Of a DNA stretch of 62,985 bases, positions 17,863 through 25,806 are shown piece after piece. The stretch's first letter is position 1, and the number at the start of each line of letters is the position of its first letter. The stretch covers positions 1-62,985 of the forward strand of contig CAMYJX010000018.1 of the NCBI GenBank assembly GCA_947258825.1, read 5' to 3'. The stretch comes from an uncultured Pseudomonadales bacterium. GTDB lineage: Bacteria; Pseudomonadota; Gammaproteobacteria; Pseudomonadales; Azotimanducaceae. The notes beneath the pieces are model-generated. The model had not been told where the DNA came from and did not search any database. It saw nothing but the letters and a program-made list of their open reading frames with translations. The position numbers were made by a program, and so were the translations under genes.

Positions 17863-20069
17863 CCAGCCAGCACCTGTTCGGACATACCGGCAGGCGGTGC
17901 GCTGAGTTTCACGATGCGACCGGGGAAACCCTTAAAGTGCGGGATGCCCTGCTCCCGATCCAGATCCTCAGGGGCATCTGGACATAGTACCGCATCGCTG
18001 CTCAGGAACGCACCGGCCAGGTCGGCGCTGCCGCGCAGTTCCGGGTACCACCAGCCGTGGGGCACACGTACATGCCCCTTTTTCATGGATTCCTGAATCA
18101 ACACTTTAGCGACTACCTCGCCGGTGCGGGTTTCCAACTTGACCCACTGATTGTCCTCGATTTCCTGTCGAGCGGCGTCGGTTGGGTGCATAAACAGTTT
18201 AGGCGTGGGCGAACGATCGCGAAGCACTTTCACCTGCCGCTGACCCGTTTGAAAAAACGCATCTTCACGCACCCCGGTAAAAACGTGGTACGGATAGTCG
18301 GCGTCTACCGCTGGTCCCTCCCGGTAGTAAGGGAGCGGATCAAATCCCAGTTCTTCCAGTATGGACGACTTGAGTTCGACTTTGCCCGATGGCGTGCCGA
18401 AGCCGGTTTTTCGATACTTACGATATTCGGGGTTGGAGACCTGCATGTACTGCTTGTCAGCGAATTCCGCAAATGTCATACCGCTGGGGGATAATCGATA
18501 GTCCAGCATGGCTTCGATTGAATCCCATGGGAATAAATTTCCGAATCCCATTCGGTGCGCCAGATCATGCCAGAACTCAAAGGTGCTGCAGGCCTCCGCC
18601 GGGGGTTCCACCACCTTTTCACTGAGCGTCAGCGACGAGCGCCAGCTCCACATATCCGAGATATGATTGCGTTCGCTGAACACATCCCCGGGCACCACGT
18701 AGTCCGCCAGCATTGCGGTGGGCGTCATGAAAATTTCCTGAGCGACAATCAGCTCTTGATTAAGCAGCCCCTTCAGAATCTGGTGCTGGTTCGGATAACT
18801 CAGCAGGCTGTTGTTACCCAAAGCGAAAAACGCTTTTACAGGGTAGGGAGCCTCGGTGGCCATGGCACGAAACACCGCGCTGGGGTTGGCCATGTAAGAG
18901 CCCATAACAATATCGGAGTAGCGTTGGCCCCAGGTTCGCTCTGTCGCGTCCAGGAGTTTCTCCTGAGCACGATAGGTATAGACCGGATGGGCATCGGCTC
19001 CCAACTGCTTGGCCTTCTGCTGGGACGTCAGCATGCCGTGGTTGCCCAATACTGACTCGGAGATGTAGTTGGGATTAAAACCTTCGAGCAACTCTCCACC
19101 TGGAACGTCCAGGTTACCTGTGAGCGCACGCAGAATACTGTGCAGGCGAATGGCCGAGGTGGAGGAGATCTGCATGTCCGTGATGGGCGTCCACGGAATG
19201 CAGGCGCTTTCTGCGGTTGCGTAGAGCCGTGCGGCCTCGGCTATCTGTTCGGCGGGCACGCCGGTGATCTCTGCCACGCGCGACAAGGGGTACTCGTTGA
19301 CCCGCTCACTCAGTTCCGTAAACCCAGTCGTGTATTCGTCAACAAAGTCTTTGTCGTAGAGTTCTTCGTTGATGATCACGTTCAGCCAGCCTAAACACAT
19401 GGCCGCATCGGTCCCTGCGCGCAGCCGCAGGTGCATGTTGGCGGTTTCCGCCTGTTCTGACACACGCGGGTCTAACACAATCACTTTGGCGCCATTCGCC
19501 TTCGCCGCGTTGATCATGTTGTAAATGGGTGTCCAGCTGTGCTTACGTGGATTGTGTCCGAATAGAACGATGCACTTTGAATTACTCATATCGGCAAACG
19601 GAAACCAGCCGTAGGTGAGCTTGTTCACCGCAGCCGTATTGCCCGCGCACAGCGAAACGCCGCTGATATAGTTGGGCGTGCCCAGCGCGTTCATAAAACG
19701 GCGATCCATCGCGTGGGTGCTTTGGGTATTCCACCCGGAAGTGGAAACCGCCAGCGTTTCCGGGCCGTGCTTATCCACCAGGGTTTGCAGGCGCGCGGCG
19801 ATTTCGTCCATTGCCTGCTCGTACGTGATCTCTTCCCACTTATCTTCACCACGTTCACCCACACGCTTCAAGGGTTTGAGCAACCGTTCGTTGTGGTTGT
19901 GAATATGTGGCGCGGAGATGCCTTTGTAGCAGACATTCCTGGCCAGTGCCGGGTTGTCATGGGCTTTCATGGCGATCAGCTTGCCGTCTTTAGTTACTGG
20001 CCGCAGTTGGCAGCCAATGTCGCAAATGGTGCATATGCTGTAACGAGACTTAGCGGCTTGTTCGCTCAT
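17859..20069 (-). CDS. Molybdopterin-dependent oxidoreductase (DMSO reductase superfamily)
   Basis: A 736-residue catalytic subunit. The N-terminus binds a 4Fe-4S cluster through CTICDIGCQLRP and, about 30 residues on, NVCYKG. Next come the bis-MGD-binding domains (VSTSGWNTQSTHAMDRRFMN; IVLFGHNPRKHSW; KVIVLDPRVSEQAE) and the C-terminal molydopterin-binding barrel (GVREDAFFQTGQRQVKVLRD). A cysteine in SGVSLCAGN is at the position of the Mo ligand seen in formate dehydrogenase and thiosulfate reductase types. There is no Tat signal, so it is probably cytoplasmic. No electron-transfer subunit is adjacent. The substrate cannot be told. It lies in a TetR-controlled operon. Confidence 0.88.
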   Translation of the reverse strand: MSEQAAKSRYSICTICDIGCQLRPVTKDGKLIAMKAHDNPALARNVCYKGISAPHIHNHNERLLKPLKRVGERGEDKWEEITYEQAMDEIAARLQTLVDKHGPETLAVSTSGWNTQSTHAMDRRFMNALGTPNYISGVSLCAGNTAAVNKLTYGWFPFADMSNSKCIVLFGHNPRKHSWTPIYNMINAAKANGAKVIVLDPRVSEQAETANMHLRLRAGTDAAMCLGWLNVIINEELYDKDFVDEYTTGFTELSERVNEYPLSRVAEITGVPAEQIAEAARLYATAESACIPWTPITDMQISSTSAIRLHSILRALTGNLDVPGGELLEGFNPNYISESVLGNHGMLTSQQKAKQLGADAHPVYTYRAQEKLLDATERTWGQRYSDIVMGSYMANPSAVFRAMATEAPYPVKAFFALGNNSLLSYPNQHQILKGLLNQELIVAQEIFMTPTAMLADYVVPGDVFSERNHISDMWSWRSSLTLSEKVVEPPAEACSTFEFWHDLAHRMGFGNLFPWDSIEAMLDYRLSPSGMTFAEFADKQYMQVSNPEYRKYRKTGFGTPSGKVELKSSILEELGFDPLPYYREGPAVDADYPYHVFTGVREDAFFQTGQRQVKVLRDRSPTPKLFMHPTDAARQEIEDNQWVKLETRTGEVVAKVLIQESMKKGHVRVPHGWWYPELRGSADLAGAFLSSDAVLCPDAPEDLDREQGIPHFKGFPGRIVKLSAPPAGMSEQVLAG

Positions 20070-20694
20070 GCGAGCCTCCTTCAGAATCTTGTTGGCGGGC
20101 GATTTGCGTTAGCGTTTGCAGTACCTGGTTTTCGTGTGCAGATGGGGAGCCCCCATTGCTGGCGCGACCGAGGCCAATGCCGATCAGGCTCTCCATCAGC
20201 GTGTGGTAAACAGCAGCGACTTCACCTTGGACTGGGAATCCGCTCTCCGCTGTGTGCCCATCCTGACGGTTGGTGAGTCGCGCCTGAGGAGAAAACAGCT
20301 CGGAAGCCTCTAAAATAGCCCGACCTAAGGCGGCGCCCACCACCGGATCGTTGCGACTCGCCAACCATAGCTCGATTACCGCTTTGAACTCGGGCTGGAC
20401 TACCCGCTGATAATTGGTGGTAACCATGCGCTCCAGTGGGCCCATCGCCGCATCTTCGGGGAGACTCGTATCGGTCATTGCGTGGTAGATCTGCTGCAGC
20501 GTGGCGATCAGCAGATCTCCAAAATCCGGGAAGTGGTGGTTCAACGCACCGCGGGTGACGCCGGCGCGTTTGCACACCGCAACGCCCGTTGTGTTGGCGT
20601 AACCCACCTCAATCAGCAATTCAACGGTGGCGGCGATAAGCCGCTGACGCATGGTTTCGCTGCGAACGTTGTTCAGGTTGGGGGTGGCTATCAT
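20050..20694 (-). CDS. TetR family regulator of the molybdoenzyme operon
   Basis: A repressor of about 214 residues. The N-terminal HTH reads MRQRLIAATVELLIEVGYAN, then VCKRAGVTRGALNHHFPDFG, close to the TetR_N consensus. The C-terminal domain is a variable ligand-binding helical bundle. The gene ends inside the start of the molybdopterin oxidoreductase (20-base overlap), so both share a promoter. A perfect 18-base palindrome lies 11 bases upstream of the chosen ATG at 20694, a likely autoregulatory operator. A second ATG at 20709 falls inside that palindrome and is less likely. Confidence 0.85.
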   Translation of the reverse strand: MIATPNLNNVRSETMRQRLIAATVELLIEVGYANTTGVAVCKRAGVTRGALNHHFPDFGDLLIATLQQIYHAMTDTSLPEDAAMGPLERMVTTNYQRVVQPEFKAVIELWLASRNDPVVGAALGRAILEASELFSPQARLTNRQDGHTAESGFPVQGEVAAVYHTLMESLIGIGLGRASNGGSPSAHENQVLQTLTQIARQQDSEGGSHERTSR

Positions 20695-20705
20695 CCAAGA
20701 AACAT

Positions 20706-20723
20706 ACATACATTAATGTATGT
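20706..20723. promoter_or_regulatory. Putative TetR operator (18-bp perfect palindrome)
   Basis: The sequence acatacattaatgtatgt is a perfect inverted repeat just upstream of the TetR-oxidoreductase operon. Size and position fit a TetR dimer site. No other gene competes for it. Confidence 0.65.
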
Positions 20724-20738
20724 TATCAATCCGCATTT

Positions 20739-20835
20739 TACCAGTCGCGCAGCATTGACCTATCCAGCGGGCCCAAAGGGTCACTCACTCGCCGATATTC
20801 TTGGGGAAAATATGACTCCGCCTGTTGGGGTTGCG
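20739..20835. repeat. Degenerate island repeat unit with tRNA-Asn 3'-end-like sequence
   Basis: Contains accagtcgcgcag, then gggtcactcactc, then atgactccgcctgttgggg. These correspond in order to the elements of the units at 28158-28376 and 45922-46095 (cagtcgcccag, ggctcactaactc, atggctccgcctgctggg). It is worn but recognisable, and lies 64 bases before the first higBA module. Confidence 0.45.
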
Positions 20836-20862
20836 AAACTCCCAGCCTGAATCGGCGCTCTG

Positions 20863-20892
20863 TTTACATGATTACCGTGTATGCATTAAGAT
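20863..20892 (+). promoter_or_regulatory. Possible promoter of higBA module 1
   Basis: TTTACA at 20863 and TAAGAT at 20887 with an 18-base spacer form a weak sigma-70-like promoter ending 6 bases before the higB start. No strong palindrome is seen here, unlike the other TA modules. Confidence 0.3.
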
Positions 20893-20898
20893 CTAAGG

Positions 20899-21192
20899 AT
20901 GCTTCGTTCGTTCGGTGATCGAAGAACCGAGGATCTTTTCCATGGACGCAACACGAGTCAGGCACGACGTATTGCGACCAACATCAGATCCGTGGCCACG
21001 CGAAAGCTCGACCTACTGAACGCAGCAATCTCACTGGAGGATTTGCGTTCTCCACCTGGAAACATGCTCGAGGCGCTATCCGGAAATCTAAAGGGATTTC
21101 ACAGCATCCGAATCAACGAACAGTGGCGCATCATCTTCGAGTGGAAAGACGGTGGCGTCGAGCGAGTGCAAATAGTTGACTACCATCGGTGA
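20899..21192 (+). CDS. higB: HigB/RelE-type toxin (TA module 1)
   Basis: A 97-residue RelE-superfamily ribosome-dependent mRNA interferase. It has the HigB pattern: MLRSFGDRRTEDLFHG at the start, then ATRKLDLLNAAISLEDLRSP, and the C-terminal core SIRINEQWRIIFEWKDGG ending with VQIVDYHR. The toxin precedes the antitoxin, as is usual for HigBA. AAGG lies just before the ATG. The module is intact, in contrast to its decayed surroundings. Confidence 0.9.
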   Translation: MLRSFGDRRTEDLFHGRNTSQARRIATNIRSVATRKLDLLNAAISLEDLRSPPGNMLEALSGNLKGFHSIRINEQWRIIFEWKDGGVERVQIVDYHR

Positions 21193-21197
21193 ATTAA

Positions 21198-21479
21198 ATG
21201 CTTCCTGAAAAGAGAACATCAACACATCCGGGCGAGATATTGCTAAAAGAGTTTCTTGAACCTATGGGCGTTACCCAGACCGATCTGGCGAAGCATTTGG
21301 GCGTTCCAATACAGCGAATCAATGAGTTGGTCAGAGGCAAGCGCGGCGTTACACCCGATACGGCGTGGCTGCTAAGTAAGGCCTTTGCAACCAGCCCCGA
21401 ATTCTGGATGAACCTGCAAGTTGCCTACGATTTAACATCAACCTCGCCGCCCAAGGGCGTGAAGCGTTTGGTTGCTTGA
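21198..21479 (+). CDS. higA: HigA antitoxin, XRE family (TA module 1)
   Basis: A 93-residue antitoxin with an XRE helix-turn-helix. It opens with the HigA signature HPGEILLKEFLEPMGVTQTD, followed by LAKHLGVPIQRINELVRGKR (recognition helix) and the tail SPEFWMNLQVAYDL that typifies HigA. It begins 5 bases after the toxin stop. It neutralises HigB and normally represses the operon by binding the promoter. Confidence 0.92.
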   Translation: MLPEKRTSTHPGEILLKEFLEPMGVTQTDLAKHLGVPIQRINELVRGKRGVTPDTAWLLSKAFATSPEFWMNLQVAYDLTSTSPPKGVKRLVA

Positions 21480-21598
21480 AAAATCGCGTCCGGCGCGGGA
21501 CCTGAGGAACTCGCAGCCGTCATGGGAACGCTGGCCAATCGCGAGACCTTCCAATGAGTCTGACACAAACTGCGCGTGATGAAGGAAAGGTTGACGGA

Positions 21599-21700
21599 AG
21601 GGTCGGTGTTACAACAAGGACACTAATCCGGCACTTTTCGGACATGGAATCATTGCGCCGCAGCTTCATCGAAGATACCGATGCGAGAACTTCGCTCGTC
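21599..21700 (+). pseudogene. TetR-like HTH fragment
   Basis: The short frame reads RVGVTTRTLIRHFSDMESLR, which resembles the recognition helix and following turn of TetR regulators (VSxRTxxRHFxxxxxL). It continues with RSFIEDTDAR. No complete regulator can be built around it, so it is a scrap within the 600-base interval 21480-22078. Confidence 0.35.
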
Positions 21701-21778
21701 ATAGATGAGCCCTTTCCTGAAGGGACTCCTGACAACAAAGAGACTTCCTGACCGGCGAGTTGGGCGCAAAGACCCCGT

Positions 21779-21864
21779 GATATCGAGTCAGATTAGCCTT
21801 GGATCTCGGTACCAGGGCTGATTGCGGCGCAATCAGCTAAGGCGTTCGCAAGCGAACGCCCGGC
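21779..21864. repeat. 86-bp hairpin repeat, copy 1
   Basis: Nearly identical in sequence and equal in length to 44627-44712. It starts gatatcgagtcagatt and ends with the inverted repeat ggcgttcgcaagcgaacgcc (9-base arms, 2-base loop, 21841-21860) plus cggc. Copy 1 abuts an IS91-like transposase remnant, so it may be an element end with its terminal hairpin. Confidence 0.7.
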
Positions 21865-21973
21865 CGCCCAAACTGGCAAGAAAATCCTGGGGTGTAAATA
21901 GGATATGCGTAGTGCCATCGCGGAACGGGAGCCAGAGTTCGTAGATCACTCTTCCGGCAGCGTCGTTGGATAA
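21861..21973 (-). mobile_element. IS91-like transposase fragment
   Basis: The minus-strand frame reads NDAAGRVIYELWLPFRDGTT, then HILFTPQDFLASLGG. This resembles the segment following the catalytic domain in Y2-type (IS91 family) transposases, which usually reads WLPFRDGTTHI with FTPxEFI. The fragment is about 35 codons and ends in the 86-bp hairpin repeat. Nothing else of the transposase is present. Confidence 0.55.
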
Positions 21974-22078
21974 GCGCTAAGGGCAAATGGCGGGTCGGGT
22001 GAAGTAGCGGCACAGACGCTCGGGCCGTCCGCACATAAAAGGTCTACCCACGCGCATGGCGATCAACCAACGGCGACA

Positions 22079-23176
22079 TCAATCAGATTCGGGACGAGGC
22101 ACGTCGGACTTGTGAGCGTCCTGCTCGTCAGCGATCGAGCGCGCCCAGGCTCGATCGTCCTGATCATCCTGCAGACCTTCCTGATCAGCGCCTCGCACAG
22201 GCGCGTAGGACAACTCGGTGAGCAGAGCGAAGTGATCCGACCCGATTGGCGGCAACCGCCGGATCGAGCGCAGGGTGAAGTGGTGCGAATGAAACAAGTG
22301 GTCGAGCGGCCATCGAGCGAATGGATAATTCGCATGAAACGTGTTGTACATGCCGCGGCCTACCCTCGGATCGAGGAGACCGCTGAGTTTTCTGAACAAC
22401 CGCGTGGTGTGAGACCAGGCGACGTCGTTCAGATCTCCCGTAACGATGATCGGCTCGTCGCTGTCCGCGACGCTGCGTGCGACGATGACCAGCTCCGCAT
22501 CCCGCTCTGCGGACTCGGGGTTTTCGGTTGGGCTGGGCGGCGCAGGGTGAAGAAAATGAATATGCAGCCGGTCCCCCGTACGCATCCGCACGAGCGCATG
22601 CATCGACGGCACGTCTTTCTCGACCAGATACTCGATCGTCCCGTTTTCCAATGGTAGGCGCGAGTACACGTGCATGCCGTACAGGTTGTCCAGCGGGCAT
22701 TTCAAGGTGTGCGGCATGTCCGGCTCCAGGCTGTCGAGCCTGTCCTGCCACCACTGGTCCGACTCAAGAGTGACGAGAATGTCCGGTTCGTATTTTCGCA
22801 CGAGGTCGAGCAGGGCCTCGGCTTCGCGGTTCGGGGTCAATACGTTGGCCGTGAGAATACTCAAGGCGTTTTCAGCGCCGCTGGTTTTCGCGCTCTTGAC
22901 TTCGGTCGGCCATAAAACCGTGTACGGCAAGATCCACGCGAGCTGCCAGCCCAGACAGCCCACTGTCAACGCGATCAGGACCCAGACAATAGGATGGCCT
23001 AAATCCAGCAGGAACCACTCGCCAACAAAAAGCATCCCCGCCAGGGCTGCAAATTGAAGACGCGGAAAATCGGCCCCCCTGAACAGCCAGTGCGGGTTAC
23101 GCGAAAGAGGCAGGAGCGTTACCGCCACGATCGCCAGCGTGGCAACGGAAAATATGACCAGCGAGAAGATGGTCAC
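22079..23176 (-). CDS. Membrane endonuclease/exonuclease/phosphatase-domain protein
   Basis: A 365-residue protein. The first ~90 residues contain three hydrophobic segments (TIFSLVIFSVATLAIVAVTL; FAALAGMLFVGEWFLLDLG; VWVLIALTVGCLGWQLAWIL). From about residue 105 an EEP-superfamily hydrolase domain follows: SILTANVLTPNREAEALLDL with the Asn, DILVTLESDQWW with the metal-binding Glu, IIVTGDLNDVAWS with the D-x-N, and the terminal IGSDHFALLTEL with Asp-His. This layout occurs in periplasm-facing EEP proteins of unknown substrate. The GTG start overlaps the DUF2254 stop as GTGA, so the two are coupled. Confidence 0.85.
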   Translation of the reverse strand: MTIFSLVIFSVATLAIVAVTLLPLSRNPHWLFRGADFPRLQFAALAGMLFVGEWFLLDLGHPIVWVLIALTVGCLGWQLAWILPYTVLWPTEVKSAKTSGAENALSILTANVLTPNREAEALLDLVRKYEPDILVTLESDQWWQDRLDSLEPDMPHTLKCPLDNLYGMHVYSRLPLENGTIEYLVEKDVPSMHALVRMRTGDRLHIHFLHPAPPSPTENPESAERDAELVIVARSVADSDEPIIVTGDLNDVAWSHTTRLFRKLSGLLDPRVGRGMYNTFHANYPFARWPLDHLFHSHHFTLRSIRRLPPIGSDHFALLTELSYAPVRGADQEGLQDDQDDRAWARSIADEQDAHKSDVPRPESD

Positions 23177-24441
23177 GATTCCACGTTCGCGAAGCGGGTC
23201 GCGCCACGCAGCAACGCGATATCTTCCGGCGCCTCGAGCGCAGCTTCCGCCCGCGCCTCCGCCAACCGGGCCTGGCGCTTGGCGCCAGCACGCAAAGCGG
23301 AGTTGTCAAGCGTCGCCAAGGCCTGGAACGCCTTTTGAAGCCGCAGGACGACCTCGATGTTGCCCGCGCCATCACGCGCGATCGCGCGAAAGGCATCGTC
23401 CAGCATGTCGTCCAGCGAGAGTTCCGGCACCTCGACCAGGGGATAGAGGACTTCGGTGTTCTCCGACTCTCCATCCTGAACGGGCTGGCACCAGGTCGTG
23501 AACAGTCGTACGAACGAGCCAATGACATCGATCGCGGTACCGGGATCGTTGACTGCCGGGGACAACGCCCGGCTCGCAATTTCCGATAGCACAATCAACC
23601 CGAAACGCGGGTCTTCGTCGAAGGTGCGGTCCGGCCCAATGGTGAACGCGCTCCGGATCGGCCCGGCATCGAACTCCTCTTTTCGATCCGCGGTGGTCGC
23701 AACGAACGCCAAAGCTCGTCCCGGCGCCGCAAACGTACCCGGCAAGCTCGCAAGCAGGATGCGGACCTTGGCCTGTTCCGCATGCGCCTGCAGCTCGGGA
23801 ATATCGACCCGTTGCACGTAACCGATCGCGTCGCTATACACCGAATGCCCCGGATCGCTCCTTTCCCGCGCCACGGCGGCACCAAAGTTGGGTGCCTTTC
23901 TGCGCACCTCAAGCGCTTCGTTAGCTGCTGCCTCGGCCTTTTTCACTGTCGAGCCAAGCCGCCCCAGCCGCGCTATAGAATCCACCCAGCCTACGAAGGT
24001 GAGTATGACGACTGCGAACAGAATTAAGGTGAGGACAAACAACACGAACCGTCCAGACTCTTCGTAGTATCCGTTCTTGATCGCAACGAGCGCTACGCTG
24101 CTGAAAATGAACGCACCGATAAACGTCGACAGCGCATTTTGCGACGCGTCGTCCGCGATGATCAAAGGAAACGAGCGGGGTGTCGCCGTAGCGCTCGCGG
24201 CGGAGTAAGCAGCCACCATCGAGGCAACTGCAAACGTGGCAATGACGAGCATACTCGCAGACAGTATTTGCAGAAGTGTTTCAATAGAGTCAGATGAAAC
24301 GTCGGGTAAAACGTCACCGATATGGACGCCGTCCGCAAGCCTGGCGAACAGCGCAAAACCGATGGACATAAGGAAGACAACAAGGGGCTTTATCCAGAGC
24401 CGCTCTCCCATCCGATTTTTAAGGAATCGCCATTGACTCAT
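23173..24441 (-). CDS. DUF2254 membrane protein
   Basis: A 422-residue predicted inner-membrane protein with four N-terminal hydrophobic segments (around residues 18-35, 60-82, 103-122 and 130-152) and a soluble C-terminal half. The segment SRALSPAVNDPGTAIDVIGS is a strong DUF2254 signature, as is GYVQRVDIPELQAHAEQ earlier. Its function is unknown. Coupling to a downstream EEP phosphodiesterase-like protein suggests the pair works together at the membrane. Confidence 0.88.
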   Translation of the reverse strand: MSQWRFLKNRMGERLWIKPLVVFLMSIGFALFARLADGVHIGDVLPDVSSDSIETLLQILSASMLVIATFAVASMVAAYSAASATATPRSFPLIIADDASQNALSTFIGAFIFSSVALVAIKNGYYEESGRFVLFVLTLILFAVVILTFVGWVDSIARLGRLGSTVKKAEAAANEALEVRRKAPNFGAAVARERSDPGHSVYSDAIGYVQRVDIPELQAHAEQAKVRILLASLPGTFAAPGRALAFVATTADRKEEFDAGPIRSAFTIGPDRTFDEDPRFGLIVLSEIASRALSPAVNDPGTAIDVIGSFVRLFTTWCQPVQDGESENTEVLYPLVEVPELSLDDMLDDAFRAIARDGAGNIEVVLRLQKAFQALATLDNSALRAGAKRQARLAEARAEAALEAPEDIALLRGATRFANVES

Positions 24442-24646
24442 TTGCTTTTCAAGGCGTAACCCGCGTTCCGATGTCTCACCCTATCTCACCAAAGGTGTCT
24501 TAACCAGCAAACGCAGCGGTGCGAAGTTGCACCATTGGTCGATGACAAGCCCGAAGCGATCGCACACTTAAGATCGATGTCTTGAGACTTGGCCCCAATC
24601 CGGCGCCTGAGGAATTTCTTCAACACTCTCTGGAACTTAGGGAAAA

Positions 24647-24725
24647 ATGGCTCCGCCTGCTGGGCTCACTTGGCCGACACTCGGCAGGCGCCCGCGGCTT
24701 CCTAAAGGAACCCGCTGATTAACAG
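24647..24725. repeat. tRNA-Asn 3'-end repeat, variant copy 2
   Basis: Starts atggctccgcctgctgggct and ends acccgctgattaacag, both identical to the minus-strand tRNA-Asn gene. The segment between them (cacttggccgacactcggca, then ggcgcccgcggcttcctaaagga) replaces the T-loop half of the tRNA. A similar chimera recurs at 50175 and 28285. It precedes the RelE-like/XRE module. The stretches 24442-24646 and 24726-24906 hold no gene. Confidence 0.8.
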
Positions 24726-24906
24726 ATTCCAGGCTGTCGCCCCATAAGCTATTGATTTTATTTGATATAGACGCCTCGCAGCTGTCTCACACTTTCCCTA
24801 GCTTCTGCTCGTTTTGATCGCAATTGCCATGCTTCGTGAGACAGCACCTGCGGTTTAGCTGGCCCTTGGTGTACGCCTTCCCACATCGATCTCCGATTGC
24901 CAACAG

Positions 24907-24924
24907 TATACATCTAGATGTATA
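24907..24924. promoter_or_regulatory. Putative operator of the RelE-like/XRE module
   Basis: The 18-base perfect palindrome tatacatctagatgtata lies 7 bases before the presumed original toxin start. It fits an XRE antitoxin operator overlapping the promoter. Confidence 0.6.
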
Positions 24925-24931
24925 TTTTTCG

Positions 24932-25243
24932 ATAAAGCCAATCGTGTTTCTCGGAAGCTCGCTAGAGTCCATTTGAGACTTCCCGGTTGCCGTGAAACGT
25001 GAGGCTGGATACGAGCTGGACAAGGTGCAGCGTGGCGACGCACCGAAAGGCTGGAAGGCTATGCCAAACATCGGTCCTGGCGTCCGCGAAATCCGAATCA
25101 GGATTGGTGGGGCGTGGCGTGTGGTGTACGTCGCCAACCGCGACTGGGCTATCTACGTGTTGCACGCCTTCCAGAAGAAGACGCAGCGGACATCTAGGCG
25201 AGACATTGCCGCCATCGAGTCGGCATTGAAGGAAATGAGATGA
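24932..25243 (+). pseudogene. RelE-like (Gp49/DUF891) toxin, inactivated
   Basis: The conserved C-terminal three quarters are intact (KREAGYELDKVQRG; GPGVREIRIRIGGAWRVVYV; IYVLHAFQKKTQRTSRRDI). The N-terminus can be read in the same frame from 24932 as KPIVFLGSSLESI, then TGA at 24971, then DFPVAVKREAG. Relatives have Arg at the stop position, so CGA to TGA is likely. The codon at the expected start is ATA, so ATG to ATA is also likely. Two separate point changes thus silence the toxin. An 83-residue protein from GTG 24992 remains possible but lacks the first strand and helix of the fold. Confidence 0.75.
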
Positions 25244-25512
25244 GCAACAAGAAATTCGACAGCGTGTGGGATGCAATTGAGGACGATCCCGTGAAGCGGG
25301 AGATCTACAAGCTCCGCTCTGAATTGATCCACGTGATCACAGAGCACATTAAGGCGGACAATCTGAAGCAGAGAGAAGTTGCGGAGCTGCTCGGTATCTC
25401 ACAACCGCGCGTAAGTACGTTGATGAAAGGAGATTTCGAGTCGTTCCGACTGGATACACTTGTCGGTTTCGCGCTCAAGTGCGGCCATTCCGTAAGTATT
25501 GATGCAGCGTAG
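25240..25512 (+). CDS. XRE-family antitoxin, partner of the broken RelE-like toxin
   Basis: A 90-residue protein with an XRE HTH: LKQREVAELLGISQPRVSTL plus the tail MKGDFESFRLDTLVGFALKCGH. This is the form usually paired with Gp49-like toxins. Its ATG overlaps the toxin stop as ATGA. The frame is intact although the toxin is not, so it may survive as a repressor or as protection against a related toxin elsewhere. A tRNA-Asn-like repeat starts 3 bases after its stop codon. Confidence 0.88.
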   Translation: MSNKKFDSVWDAIEDDPVKREIYKLRSELIHVITEHIKADNLKQREVAELLGISQPRVSTLMKGDFESFRLDTLVGFALKCGHSVSIDAA

Positions 25513-25515
25513 AGA

Positions 25516-25560
25516 ATGGCTCCGCCAGCTGGGGTCTGGCGCACGCGCCAGACGGGTGGG
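25516..25560. repeat. tRNA-Asn 3'-end-like repeat directly after the XRE gene
   Basis: Reads aatggctccgccagctgggg, close to the tRNA-Asn end, followed by tctggcgcacgcgccagacg, a hairpin with 6-base arms. Its position right after the antitoxin stop parallels the tRNA-Asn gene 6 bases after vapC at 51072. Confidence 0.55.
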
Positions 25561-25666
25561 AAGCTGATGGCCTATTGGCCAGCAGCGGTGATGCGAACCC
25601 TGGGGGTAACTAAGATGAACGCGCCGCGGCAGGGATGCCGAGAACATACTCCCTTACAGCGTCACT

Positions 25667-25806
25667 ACCAGCGACCCGCTGATCAACAGTCGAGTCGATG
25701 GATAGTTAAAGCCCTACAAATCAATCAGTTATCGAGGTGCCCGTTGCAATCAAATGCCTCACGATGCACAACAGCGCATAACTTATCCCCGCAAATCTCC
25801 CACACC
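25667..25806. repeat. att-arm-like block, copy 1
   Basis: Begins with accagcgacccgctgatcaa, the anticodon-side part of the tRNA-Asn repeat. It continues with aatcaatcagtta, ccgttgcaatcaaatgcc and gcataacttatccccgcaaa. The same order with about four bases in five matching occurs at 46073-46210. Short A/T-rich motifs beside a tRNA 3' half are what phage or island attachment sites look like. It has no coding potential. Confidence 0.55.

Noticed and set aside
24971..24973. TGA in the RelE-like toxin as selenocysteine
   Set aside because: Relatives have Arg there, no SECIS-like context is expected in this family, and the start codon is damaged as well.
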